Source of the DNA: Mitsuaria sp. 7
Lineage (GTDB): Bacteria; Pseudomonadota; Gammaproteobacteria; Burkholderiales; Burkholderiaceae_C
DNA: 64,000 bases
Assembly: GCF_001653795.1 (NCBI RefSeq)
Contig: NZ_CP011515.1
Coordinates: forward strand, 1 to 64,000
Direction: 5' to 3'
Under the pieces are notes generated by a model that made no database searches, had not been told where the DNA came from, and worked only from the letters and a program-made list of their open reading frames with translations. This document shows positions 43,686 through 52,549 of the stretch, in pieces. The position numbers and the translations under genes were made by a program. Positions within the stretch are counted from its first letter, which is position 1. Every line of letters starts with the position of its first letter.

Positions 43686-44898
43686 GCTGTTGTCGACCGT
43701 GTCCGCCGTGGGCTGGACGCTGATGCTCGTCATCAGCCTGCTGGTGCTCACGCCGGCGGCGCTGGTGCTGTGGCAGGTGGTGCTGGCGCTGCAGCCGGAC
43801 CGCCGCAAGCTGCCCGCGTTCGAGCGGCCGCCGCGCATCGCCGTCATCATGCCGGCCCACAACGAGGGCCGCGGCCTGCGTCCGACGCTGATGCAGGCGC
43901 TGGCGCAGCTCGGGACCCTGGACCGCATCGTCGTCGTGGCCGACAACTGCAGCGACGACACCGCCGCGCAGGCGCGCGAGTTCGACATCACCGTGGTCGA
44001 GCGCACCCATGCGACCGAACGCGGCAAGGGCTACGCGCTGGACTTCGGCGTGCGCGCGCTGGAGCGGATCGCGCTGGAGACCGGTCATGCGCCGGACGTC
44101 GTGATCGTGCTCGATGCCGATTGCACGCTGGGTCCGCAACTGCTTCCCCGCATCGCCGGCGTGGCGCATGCGACCGGCCGGCCGGTGCAGGCGACCTACC
44201 TGATGTCGGCCGCCAACGACGGCTTGAAGGCGCGCGTGGCGGAGTTCGCGATGCGCGTGAAGAACCTGGTGCGCCCGCGCGGCATGCACCAGGTCGGACT
44301 GCCTTGCGGCCTGTACGGCACCGGCATGGCCTTCCCGTGGGACGTGGCGGTGCAGGCGCCGCTGGCCAGCGGCCATCTGGCGGAAGACATGCAGCTGGGC
44401 GTCCGACTGGCGCAACTCGGCGCGCCGCCGCTGCTGTGCGAAGACGCGCTGGTGACCAGCGTCTTCGCCAACAGCAGCGAAGGTGAAGCGAGCCAGCGCA
44501 CGCGGTGGGAGCACGGCCATCTGGCGATGCTGGTCGGCGAAGGACCGAAGCTGCTGTGGCAGTCCCTACGTCCGGGACGCGGCGCGCAGCTGCTGCAGGT
44601 GATGGACATGCTGGTGCCGCCGCTGGCGCTGCTGGGCATGCTGCTGGTCGGCTGGACGGCCGTGCAGCTGCTGCTGGCGCTGGTGCTGGGCTGGACGGCG
44701 CCGTTCGTGCTGTCGCTGCTGGGCCTGGGCGCGCTGCTGACGGCCATCGTGCTGGCGCAGCAGCGCTGGGCCGGCGACATCCTGACCTTGAGCGAGCTGG
44801 CCCGCGCGCCCTTCATCCTGCTGGCCAAGATTCCGCTGTACCTGCGCTTCATCGTCAAGCGTCAGGTGGACTGGGTGAGAACCAAACGAGATGTCTGA
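43678..44898 (+). CDS. Membrane GT2-family glycosyltransferase
   Basis: A 406-residue integral GT2 enzyme. One N-terminal span (about 10-32) precedes the GT-A domain (IAVIMPAHNEG; DADCTLG as the metal-binding D-x-D; ATERGKGYAL; the acceptor motif QRTRW). Three or four C-terminal spans follow (about 310-370). The layout is that of processive-synthase-like GT2 enzymes acting on lipid-linked sugars. The ATG at 43678 lies inside the preceding gene. It overlaps the WecG-type gene by 8 bp. Confidence 0.9.
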   Translation: MHELLSTVSAVGWTLMLVISLLVLTPAALVLWQVVLALQPDRRKLPAFERPPRIAVIMPAHNEGRGLRPTLMQALAQLGTLDRIVVVADNCSDDTAAQAREFDITVVERTHATERGKGYALDFGVRALERIALETGHAPDVVIVLDADCTLGPQLLPRIAGVAHATGRPVQATYLMSAANDGLKARVAEFAMRVKNLVRPRGMHQVGLPCGLYGTGMAFPWDVAVQAPLASGHLAEDMQLGVRLAQLGAPPLLCEDALVTSVFANSSEGEASQRTRWEHGHLAMLVGEGPKLLWQSLRPGRGAQLLQVMDMLVPPLALLGMLLVGWTAVQLLLALVLGWTAPFVLSLLGLGALLTAIVLAQQRWAGDILTLSELARAPFILLAKIPLYLRFIVKRQVDWVRTKRDV

Positions 44899-45694
44899 TC
44901 CCATGAGCCTCACACCCGATCACGCGGCCGTGCTGCCGACCATCCAGGTCGACGGACTGCCGTTCGCCGCCACCACGGTGCCGGTGCTGACCGGTCACAT
45001 CGTCGACGAAGCCGCCGCCGGCCGCGGCGGCTGGGTGGTGACGCCCAACATCGACATCCTGCGCCGCTGGCGCCTGGAACCGGCCTTCCGCGCGCTGGTG
45101 GCCGATGCCACCGTGTTCACCGCGGACGGCCGTCCCATCGTCTGGGCCAGCCAGCTGCAGGGAACGCCGCTGCCGACGCGCCTGACGGGCTCCGATCTCT
45201 TCGTCTCGCTGATGGCCGCGGCCGCGGCGGCCGGCCTGCGCATCGCGCTGATCGGCGGCAACGAAGGCACGGCCGAAGCCGCCGCCGCGAAGTTGATCCC
45301 CGAGGCGGTCGCCGCCGGCCGCGTGCGTTGCCTGTGTCCGCCGTTCGGCTTCGAGCAGCAGCCGCAGGAGATGGCGCGGCTGGAGACGCTGCTGACCGGT
45401 TGGCAGCCGCAGATCGTCTTCATCGGGCTGGGCTCGCCCAAGCAGGAGAAGCTGATCGCGAAGCTGCGCCCGCTGGCGCCGCGCGCCTGGTACCTCGGCG
45501 TGGGCGTGAGCTTCAGCTTCGTGGCCGGCGACGTGAAGCGCGCGCCCGGCTGGATGCAGCGCAGCGGCCTGGAATGGGTGCACCGCCTGACGCAGGAACC
45601 GGGCCGTCTGGCGCGGCGCTACCTCGTCGACGGCATCCCCTTCGCGGCCGGACTGCTGTGGCGGTCGGCCACGCGGCGCGGACGCGCGGCCTGA
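44891..45694 (+). CDS. WecG/TagA/CpsF-family (GT26) glycosyltransferase
   Basis: A 267-residue GT26 enzyme. Signature segments are VVTPNIDILRRW, FTADGRPIVWAS, RLTGSDLF, IALIGGNEGTAE and VFIGLGSPKQEKLI. The family transfers ManNAc(A), glucosyl or similar residues to a lipid-linked acceptor, often as the second sugar. That fits the UDP-GlcNAc 2-epimerase gene at 59550, which supplies UDP-ManNAc. It is a cytoplasmic peripheral membrane enzyme. Confidence 0.92.
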   Translation: MSDPMSLTPDHAAVLPTIQVDGLPFAATTVPVLTGHIVDEAAAGRGGWVVTPNIDILRRWRLEPAFRALVADATVFTADGRPIVWASQLQGTPLPTRLTGSDLFVSLMAAAAAAGLRIALIGGNEGTAEAAAAKLIPEAVAAGRVRCLCPPFGFEQQPQEMARLETLLTGWQPQIVFIGLGSPKQEKLIAKLRPLAPRAWYLGVGVSFSFVAGDVKRAPGWMQRSGLEWVHRLTQEPGRLARRYLVDGIPFAAGLLWRSATRRGRAA

Positions 45695-45759
45695 GTTCAT
45701 TTCCCCTCGTCCCGCCCCCCCACGGCCCTCGACCTGGTCCTACCTTTTCCGGATTCCGC

Positions 45760-46896
45760 ATGACCGACTTCCTGTTCAACGGCTACTACGGCTACCGCAA
45801 CACCGGCGACGACGTGTTCTGCGTCGTCGCCGACTGGGGCAGCCGCAAGTACTGGGGCGCCCGCGACCTGGCCTTCGTCGCCACCGAGCTGCCGGTGCTG
45901 AGCCAGCCCGCGCAGGCCATCATCCCGACCGAGCGTCGATACCCCGGCCAGCAGACGCTGTCGCGCACGCTGTCGGGCCTGGGCGCGCGGCACATGGTGT
46001 ATTTCGGCGGCTCGACGCTGCATTCGCCGCAGGAGCTGTGGGTCAATCTGCTGCGCCAGTCGCTGGTGCAGAAGGTGGGCCGCAAGTCCATCGCCGCCGC
46101 GGGCGTGTCGGTCGGTCCGTTCAAGTCCACGGACGGCGAGCGCGAGATCCGCAAGCTCATCGGCGAGATGAGCTACATCGCCGTGCGCGACCGCGCCTCG
46201 TTCGAGATCGTGAAGGCGATGAACGTCGACACGCCGGTGATCCAGGCCTTCGATCCGGCGCTGCTGATGCTGGACGTGATGAAGGATTCGGCGGCGCCGG
46301 TGCTGCCGGAGCGCGCGACGGGACGGCCGGTGATCGGCGTCAGCGTGTGCAACGTCGAGCGCTACTACGGCAAGGGCAACCTGGAGAACGAGCAGCGCCG
46401 CGTGGCCTCGGTGAAGGCGACGGTGAAGGCGCTGGCGGAAGAGGGCTTCGCGCTGCGCTTCTTCGTGTTCAACGGGCATGCGGGCTCCGGCGACGATGCG
46501 GTGACCGACGAGGTGATCGCGTCGCTGGACGGCTATCCGCATGTGGAGCGGCTGCCGTACGACGACGATCCCAAGCGGGTCTACGCCGAGCTGCAGCGCT
46601 GCGACGCGATCTTCGGCGTGCGGCTGCATGCGTGCATCCTGGCCTACACGGCGGGCGTGCCCTTCATCCTGGTCGAGTACCACCGCAAGTGCGGCGACTT
46701 CCTCGATGAGATCGGCTACCGGCCCGAAGGCCGCGTGGGCGATGCGACCGCCGATCCGGTCGAGGCCGCGCGCCGCATCGCGAAGCTGGCCGTCGGCGGC
46801 CGCGCCGCGCCGCCGTGGACGCGCTCGATCCAGGACTCGTGCGAGATGGCTCGCCTGAACTTCACGGCCGCGCCGTACAGCGAGGGTCGTCGTTGA
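45760..46896 (+). CDS. Polysaccharide pyruvyl transferase family protein
   Basis: A 378-residue enzyme predicted to add pyruvate ketals from phosphoenolpyruvate to a sugar of the polymer. Family features are NGYYGYRNTGDDVF at the N-terminus, VYFGGSTLHSP, SYIAVRDRASFEIV and FGVRLHACILAYTAGVPFILVEY in the C-terminal half (cited as GVRLHA and GVPFILVEY). The start is the ATG at 45760. Its stop overlaps the GT2 gene (TGATG). It implies an acidic polymer. Confidence 0.88.
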   Translation: MTDFLFNGYYGYRNTGDDVFCVVADWGSRKYWGARDLAFVATELPVLSQPAQAIIPTERRYPGQQTLSRTLSGLGARHMVYFGGSTLHSPQELWVNLLRQSLVQKVGRKSIAAAGVSVGPFKSTDGEREIRKLIGEMSYIAVRDRASFEIVKAMNVDTPVIQAFDPALLMLDVMKDSAAPVLPERATGRPVIGVSVCNVERYYGKGNLENEQRRVASVKATVKALAEEGFALRFFVFNGHAGSGDDAVTDEVIASLDGYPHVERLPYDDDPKRVYAELQRCDAIFGVRLHACILAYTAGVPFILVEYHRKCGDFLDEIGYRPEGRVGDATADPVEAARRIAKLAVGGRAAPPWTRSIQDSCEMARLNFTAAPYSEGRR

Positions 46897-47900
46897 TGTC
46901 CGTGCCGCGCATTTCCGTCGTCATCCCGCTCTACAACAAGGAAGGCCAGATCGCCCGCGCGCTGGACTCCGTGTTCGCGCAGGGCTTCCAGGACTTCGAG
47001 GTCGTCGTCATCGACGACGGCTCCAAGGACCGCGGCCCCGAGATCGTCGCGGCCATCGCCGATCCGCGCGTGCGGCTGCACCGGCAGGCCAACGCCGGCG
47101 TGTCGGTGGCGCGCAACCGCGCCGTCGAACTCGCGCGGGCGGACGTGATCGCCTTCCTCGACGGCGACGACGCCTGGTACCCCGATCACCTCGAACGCCT
47201 GTGGCAGCTGCGCGCGGCCTATCCGGGCACCGTCGCGTGGGCGATGAACTATCACGTGGTCGATCTGGCCGGCGGGCTCACGCCCGGCGTGTCGGCCGTG
47301 ACCGAGCCCCGGCTGGTGCTGACGCCGGAGAACTACTTCCGCATCGCGCGGCATGGCACGCCGGTGTTCTCGTCCGCGGTGGCGGTGGACAAGGCGGCGC
47401 TTCAACGCGTCGGCGGATTCCCCGCCGGCGTGCGGCTGGGCGAGGACCTGGACACCTGGATCCGGCTGCTGTTCTCGGGCCCGATCGCCTTCGACGCGCG
47501 GCCCGGCGCGTACTACCACGCCGACGGCGACGACCGCGCGCTGGTGCGCAACCCGCCGCCGGCGCGCTACGTGTTCTTCGACACCGACGAGGCCTGGATG
47601 CACGCGCATCCCGAGGCGACGCAGGTGGCGCAGGACATCGAGGCCTTCCACGATTTCTTCCGGCTGGCGCATGCGCATCACCAGATCAAGTGGGGCGACA
47701 AGGCCGCGGGCCGCAAGGTGCTGAAGGACTGCCGCTCGCCGGCCTTCGCGGCGGAGCGCGACCGGCTGCTGCGCATGAGCCTGCTGCCGCAGCCGCTGTA
47801 CCGCGCGCTCGGGCGGGTGCAGGCGACGCTGCGGCGGCGTGCCGACGCGCCGGCGCCGGCCGCGTCGAACTCGTCCAGCGCGCAAGCGTCGCGGGGCTGA
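46896..47900 (+). CDS. GT2-family glycosyltransferase, paralogue A
   Basis: A 334-residue soluble GT-A glycosyltransferase (VVIPLYNKEGQI; VVIDDGSKD; D-x-D as DGDDAWYPDHL). It is a close paralogue of the GT2 gene at 51367: both share VVIPLYNKEGQI, DAWYPDHLERLW, VRLGEDLDTWIRL, YHADGDDRAL, FFDTDEAW and HAHHQIK. The last 30 residues are Ala/Ser-rich. The ATG at 46896 overlaps the pyruvyltransferase stop. Confidence 0.9.
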   Translation: MSVPRISVVIPLYNKEGQIARALDSVFAQGFQDFEVVVIDDGSKDRGPEIVAAIADPRVRLHRQANAGVSVARNRAVELARADVIAFLDGDDAWYPDHLERLWQLRAAYPGTVAWAMNYHVVDLAGGLTPGVSAVTEPRLVLTPENYFRIARHGTPVFSSAVAVDKAALQRVGGFPAGVRLGEDLDTWIRLLFSGPIAFDARPGAYYHADGDDRALVRNPPPARYVFFDTDEAWMHAHPEATQVAQDIEAFHDFFRLAHAHHQIKWGDKAAGRKVLKDCRSPAFAAERDRLLRMSLLPQPLYRALGRVQATLRRRADAPAPAASNSSSAQASRG

Positions 47901-47901
47901 C

Positions 47902-49419
47902 GTGGGGCAGGGAAAACTCGGCGCGAACCTGATCAGCAACGTCGCGTTCTTCGCGCTGAACATCGTCGTCTCGCTGTGGCTGGTGTCCTACCTGGTGCGC
48001 CAGCTGGGCGTCGCCGCGTATGGCCTGGTGCCGCTGGCGGTGACCGTGGCGGGCTACTTCAACGTCATCACCGCGGGCCTGAACGCCGCGGTGGGGCGGC
48101 ACCTGACGGTGGCGATGAGCAGCGGCGACCAGGTGCGCGCCAACGGCATCTTCAACTCCTCGCTGTGGGCCTCCGCGCTGGTCGGGCTGCTGATGTGCGT
48201 GCTGGGTCTGCCGCTGCTGACCCAGATCGCGCACTGGATCGATGTGCCCGCCGGCTGGGAACGCGATGCGGGCTGGCTGTTCTTCCTCACGGTGGGCGGG
48301 CTGGCGGTGACGACCCTGGGCACGCCGTTCCAGTCGGTGGTCTACAGCCGCAACCGCTTCGACCTGCAGAACCTGGGCAACATCCTCGGCCTGGTGGCGC
48401 GTGTGGTCGTCGTGCTGGTGCTGTTCCAGCTCACGATGCCCAAGCTGTGGCACGTCGGCGCGAGCGTGCTGTGCGCCGCGCTGGCCACGATCGGCGTGGT
48501 GATCGTGGCGTCGCGCCGGCTCGCGCCCACGCTGCGTCCTCGCCTGGACGGCTTCTCGTGGCCGGTGGTGAAGGAACTTGGCGGCACCGGCGGCTGGGTT
48601 TTCATCAGCCAGATCGGCACGCTGCTGCTGATCAACATCGACCTGCTGGTGGCCAACAAGGTCGTCGGCGCCGCGGCGGGCGGGCAGTATGCGCTGGTGC
48701 TGCAGTGGTCCATGCTGCTGCGCAACTTCGCGCTGGTGGTGTCGGGCGTGTTCGGTCCGACCATCCTCACGCTGCACGCGCAGGGCAAGCTCGACGAGAT
48801 GATCGACTACGCGCGCGCCTCGGTCCGCAACCTCGGGCTGGTGATGGCGATCCCGATCGGCATCGTCTGCGGCTTCTCGGAATCCATCCTGCATGTCTGG
48901 CTAGGCCCGACCTTCGCGCCGCTGTGGCTGGTGATGGTCATCGCGACCGGGCATCTGGCGCTCAACCTCGCCTACCTGCCGCTTCACAACGTCAGCCTGG
49001 CCACCAACCACGTGAAGGTGCCCGGCATCCTGCAGGTCGTGGCCGGCGTGGTGAACCTGATCCTGGCGATCGCGATGGCCAAGGCCTGGGGCCTGTACGG
49101 CATCGCCATCGCGGGCGGGCTGGTGCTGCTGCTGCGCAACCTCGTCTTCACGCCGCTGTACGCCGCGCACATCCTGCAGCGACCCTGGTGGACCTTTGCC
49201 CGCGAGGCGCTGCCCATCCTGGGCATGGCGACGCTGGTGTTCCTGGCGTCGCTCGCGGTATCGCGGCTGGCGGTGCCGGCGTCCTGGCCCGCGCTCGCGC
49301 TGACCACCTGCAGCGTCGGCGCCGGCGCGGCGCTGCTGCTGTGGACGGCCTTCCTGCGGCGCGAGGATCGCGAGGCGGTGCTTGGCAAGCTGCGGCGCAA
49401 GCTGAACCGGGCGGGATGA
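47902..49419 (+). CDS. Oligosaccharide flippase (Wzx/MATE-like)
   Basis: A 505-residue membrane protein with about 14 spans of the polysaccharide-biosynthesis flippase superfamily (LGANLISNVAFFALNIVVSL at the first span; VFISQIGTLLLINIDLLVAN in the middle). It should move lipid-linked repeat units across the inner membrane for the polymerase at 37422. The start is a GTG at 47902, one base after the preceding stop; upstream in-frame starts lie inside the GT2 gene. Confidence 0.88.
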   Translation: MGQGKLGANLISNVAFFALNIVVSLWLVSYLVRQLGVAAYGLVPLAVTVAGYFNVITAGLNAAVGRHLTVAMSSGDQVRANGIFNSSLWASALVGLLMCVLGLPLLTQIAHWIDVPAGWERDAGWLFFLTVGGLAVTTLGTPFQSVVYSRNRFDLQNLGNILGLVARVVVVLVLFQLTMPKLWHVGASVLCAALATIGVVIVASRRLAPTLRPRLDGFSWPVVKELGGTGGWVFISQIGTLLLINIDLLVANKVVGAAAGGQYALVLQWSMLLRNFALVVSGVFGPTILTLHAQGKLDEMIDYARASVRNLGLVMAIPIGIVCGFSESILHVWLGPTFAPLWLVMVIATGHLALNLAYLPLHNVSLATNHVKVPGILQVVAGVVNLILAIAMAKAWGLYGIAIAGGLVLLLRNLVFTPLYAAHILQRPWWTFAREALPILGMATLVFLASLAVSRLAVPASWPALALTTCSVGAGAALLLWTAFLRREDREAVLGKLRRKLNRAG

Positions 49420-49471
49420 ACTGGCGGGCGGGCGTCGCGGCTTGACGCCTCGCCATCACGGAGAACAAGGC

Positions 49472-50032
49472 ATGGGAAAAATCTCGAGCGTCCTGCGGCG
49501 CCTGCTGGGCCGATCGGCACCGGAGGTGACCTTCAAGTCGCGCGGCGAGGGCTGCGGCATCGCCGGTCGCAACGACTTCGTGTTCCCGGAACGGATCACG
49601 CTCGGCCACCATGTGCACATCGAGGGCGGCGGCTACTTCAACGGCCAGGGCGGCCTGACGATCGGCGATCACGTGATCTTCGCGCCGGGCGTCGCGGTGA
49701 TGACCTCGATGCATCGCTACAAGGGCGCGACCATGATCCCGTACGACGAGGTCGATCTGTTGCGACCGGTCACCATCGAGCGCTTCGTGTGGGTCGGCAT
49801 GCGCGCGATGATCCTTCCCGGCGTGACGCTGCGTGAAGGCACCATCGTGGGCGCCGGCGCGGTGGTCACCAAGTCCCATCCGCCCGGGGCCATTCTCGGC
49901 GGCAATCCGGCGGTGCAGATCGGCACGCGCGACATGGCGGCCTTCCAGGCGATGGTCGACAGCGGCCGCTTCTACCTGAAGCTCAAGCAGGAGCAGGGCC
50001 TGCGCAAGCGCGAAGTCCTGGATCCGCGTTGA
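49472..50032 (+). CDS. Hexapeptide-repeat acyltransferase (maltose O-acetyltransferase-like)
   Basis: A 186-residue left-handed beta-helix acetyltransferase. IGDHVIFAPGVAVMTSMHRY contains the usual catalytic histidine (H after TSM), and FVWVGMRAMILPGVTLREGTIVG (cited as WVGMRAMILPGV) and GAVVTKSHPPGAILGGNPA complete the pattern of WbbJ/Maa-type sugar O-acetyltransferases. It is cytoplasmic and uses acetyl-CoA. The start is the ATG at 49472. Confidence 0.88.
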   Translation: MGKISSVLRRLLGRSAPEVTFKSRGEGCGIAGRNDFVFPERITLGHHVHIEGGGYFNGQGGLTIGDHVIFAPGVAVMTSMHRYKGATMIPYDEVDLLRPVTIERFVWVGMRAMILPGVTLREGTIVGAGAVVTKSHPPGAILGGNPAVQIGTRDMAAFQAMVDSGRFYLKLKQEQGLRKREVLDPR

Positions 50033-50063
50033 GCAGCACAAGGACGTTCAAGGCAGTACGACG

Positions 50064-51128
50064 ATGACGACGGCGCGGCTCCCCTCTCCCGACGCGGCGC
50101 GATCCGACTGGGTCGACATCGCCAAGGGCTTCGGCATCCTGCTGGTGGTCTACGGCCACGTCGCGCGCGGGCTGGTCAACGGCGGCGTCGCGATGGACCC
50201 GTGGTGGTTCACGACGCTGGACTCGGCGATCTACAGCTTCCACATGCCGCTGTTCTTCCTGCTGTCGGGCTGGTTCTTCGTCGGCTCGCTGACACGGCGC
50301 GGTCCGCGCGACTACCTCGCCGGCCGCGTGGCCACCGTCCTCTATCCCTACGTGCTGTGGTCGCTGCTGCAAGGCGGCATCGAGCTGCTGATGTCGCGCT
50401 GGACCAGCAAGCCCGTGACGCTGGCTGAGGTGCTCGCGCTGGGCTGGACGCCGCGGGCGCAGTTCTGGTTCCTCTATGCGCTGTTCCTGATGAGCGTGCT
50501 CGCCGTCGTCATGTGCTGGCGTCGTCCGAAGGCCGGCGTCGCCGCGCTGACGCTCACCGGCGCGGTCCTGATGGCACTGCAGCAGCGCGACTGGCCGATG
50601 CCCGCCGCGCTCGTCTCCAGCCATCTGCTGTATTTCGCCGCGGGGGCCTGGCTGGGCGCGCGGGGGTTCGGTGTCGCGACGGCGTGGCGGCTGGCGCTGA
50701 CGGGCGTGTTCGTCGGCGGCGTGGCGTTCGCCGCGCTGCAGGCCGGCAGCATCGGCGAAGCCAAGCTGCTCAGACTCGCCGCGGCGACGCTGGGCCTCTC
50801 GGCCGTGTGCGTGCTGTCCATCGCTCTGGCCACCGGCGGCCACGGTCAACGGATGGCCGCGCTGGGCCGGGCGTCGATGGCGATCTTCCTCGCCCACATC
50901 CTCGTGGCCAGCGGCGCCCGCATCGTGCTCACCAAGGGCTTCGGCATCACCACGCCCTGGCCGCACCTGATCGTCGGCGTCGCCGCCGGCACGCTGCTGC
51001 CGTGGTGGTTCTGGCGCGCCGCCCAAGGGCGCGCCGCGATGGCGCTGTTCGAGCTGCCCGCCGTCTGGCGTCGTCGGCTCGCCGGGACGGGGGCCCCTCG
51101 TCGCGATGCCGCCGTGATCCCGTCGTGA
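50064..51128 (+). CDS. Acyltransferase 3-type membrane protein
   Basis: A 354-residue polytopic acyltransferase (about ten spans) of the Fuc4NAc/exopolysaccharide acyltransferase kind. It opens SDWVDIAKGFGILLVVYGHVARG with the catalytic-type histidine, then FHMPLFFLLSGWFFVGS. It probably acylates the polysaccharide or its lipid-linked unit. It is the second such gene in the locus; a third lies at 58130 on the other strand. Confidence 0.87.
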   Translation: MTTARLPSPDAARSDWVDIAKGFGILLVVYGHVARGLVNGGVAMDPWWFTTLDSAIYSFHMPLFFLLSGWFFVGSLTRRGPRDYLAGRVATVLYPYVLWSLLQGGIELLMSRWTSKPVTLAEVLALGWTPRAQFWFLYALFLMSVLAVVMCWRRPKAGVAALTLTGAVLMALQQRDWPMPAALVSSHLLYFAAGAWLGARGFGVATAWRLALTGVFVGGVAFAALQAGSIGEAKLLRLAAATLGLSAVCVLSIALATGGHGQRMAALGRASMAIFLAHILVASGARIVLTKGFGITTPWPHLIVGVAAGTLLPWWFWRAAQGRAAMALFELPAVWRRRLAGTGAPRRDAAVIPS

Positions 51129-51246
51129 CGCCCTCGTGACCGCCGCCCGCCGCGGCGCCCCCTGAGCGGGCGTCCCCCGAGCCGTCCTTCGGGGACAGCC
51201 GCGGCATGACGCCGTGTTGGTGCGGCGTTAACCTCATTGGTGCGTA

Positions 51247-51262
51247 TGGCGCGCAACCGGCA
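51247..51262 (+). promoter_or_regulatory. Possible sigma-54 promoter inside the locus
   Basis: TGGCGCGCAACCGGCA has GG and GC 10 bases apart and a good -24 box, but CGGCA instead of TTGCA at -12. It lies 105 bp before the GT2 gene at 51367. Two GGTGCG motifs (51221 and 51238 region) lie just upstream and could bind an activator. Confidence 0.3.
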
Positions 51263-51366
51263 CCAGGCCGGGGCGAATCCAAGCACCCGCGACAACAACG
51301 TGGAGCGCCGACGTCCTTGCCGGGCTCGCGGGCTCCCGGTTGCGATCGATCGCCACCGGGACTGTC

Positions 51367-52464
51367 ATGCCCTCCACGACCCGCATTGCTGCGTCCGACG
51401 ACCCGCGCCTGTCCGTCGTCATCCCCCTGTACAACAAGGAAGGCCAGATCGTCCGCGCGCTCGACTCGGTCTGCGCGCAGACGGTGCGCGACATCGAGGT
51501 GATCGTCGTCGACGACGGCTCCACCGACGGCGGCGCGGCGCTCGTCCAGCGTTACGGCGATCCGCGCGTGCGCCTGATCCAGCAGCCCAACGGCGGGGTG
51601 TCCTCGGCCCGCAACCTCGGCGTCGAATCGGCGCGGGGGCCAGTCGTTGCCTTCCTGGACGCGGACGACGCCTGGTATCCGGATCACCTGGAGCGGCTCT
51701 GGCGCATGCGCCTGGAGTACCCGCAGGCGGTCGGCTGGGCCACCAACTACGAGGTCGTCACCCCCGACGGTCGCCGCACGCTCGGCGTGAGCTCCGAGAC
51801 CGCGCCGCGCGTCGTGCTGACGCCGGAGAACTACTACCGCATCGCCCTGCAGGGCTCGCCGGTGTGCTCGTCGGCGGTGATGGTCGACAAGGCCGCTCTG
51901 GCGAACGTCGGCGGCTTCCCGGTCGGCGTGCGTCTGGGCGAGGACCTGGACACCTGGATCCGCCTGATGTTCACCGGCCCCATCGTCTTCGACCCCAAGC
52001 CGGGCGCCTGCTACCACGCCGACGGCGACGACCGGGCGCTGAACCGCCACGCGCCGCCGGCCCGCTACCGCTTCTTCGACACCGACGAGGCCTGGCGCCG
52101 CGCGCATCCCGAGGCGGTCCAGGTCGGCGCGGACATGGAGGAGTTCCACAACTTCTTCCGGATCTCCCACGCGCACCACCAGATCAAGTACGGCGACAAG
52201 TTCGCCGGACGCCAGGTGCTGAAGGGCTTCCAGACCCAGGTCTTCGCCGACGAGCGCCGCCGCCTGCTGCGCATGAGCCTGATGCCGCAGGCGCTCTACC
52301 AGGGCCTGACGCGCCTCAAGCGGGCGTTGCGTCCGCCGCCCGGCGCGACGGCCCCGGATTCCACCCTCGACTCGACGCTCGATTCGACCCTGGGCGCAAG
52401 CCCGACCGCTCCGCAGGGCGCCAGCGCCGCCTCCGGCAACGCTTCCACCCGCGTTTACCCCTGA
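51367..52464 (+). CDS. GT2-family glycosyltransferase, paralogue B
   Basis: A 365-residue GT-A glycosyltransferase closely related to the one at 46896 along its whole length (VVIPLYNKEGQI, DADDAWYPDHLERLW, VRLGEDLDTWIRL). It differs by a longer tail containing DSTL-DSTL-DSTL, encoded by a 12-bp tandem repeat at 52358-52393. It follows a 238-bp gap, the largest within the locus, so it may start a sub-operon with the epimerase and dehydrogenase genes. The ATG at 51367 is preferred to a TTG at 51340. Confidence 0.9.
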   Translation: MPSTTRIAASDDPRLSVVIPLYNKEGQIVRALDSVCAQTVRDIEVIVVDDGSTDGGAALVQRYGDPRVRLIQQPNGGVSSARNLGVESARGPVVAFLDADDAWYPDHLERLWRMRLEYPQAVGWATNYEVVTPDGRRTLGVSSETAPRVVLTPENYYRIALQGSPVCSSAVMVDKAALANVGGFPVGVRLGEDLDTWIRLMFTGPIVFDPKPGACYHADGDDRALNRHAPPARYRFFDTDEAWRRAHPEAVQVGADMEEFHNFFRISHAHHQIKYGDKFAGRQVLKGFQTQVFADERRRLLRMSLMPQALYQGLTRLKRALRPPPGATAPDSTLDSTLDSTLGASPTAPQGASAASGNASTRVYP

Positions 52465-52549
52465 CTGAGCGGGGCCCGGGACGCGGCGGCGTCATCCGGC
52501 TGGGTGAGAATCGGCGCCTTCGCGTTCGTCTCATCCCCGGGGAGCAGGT

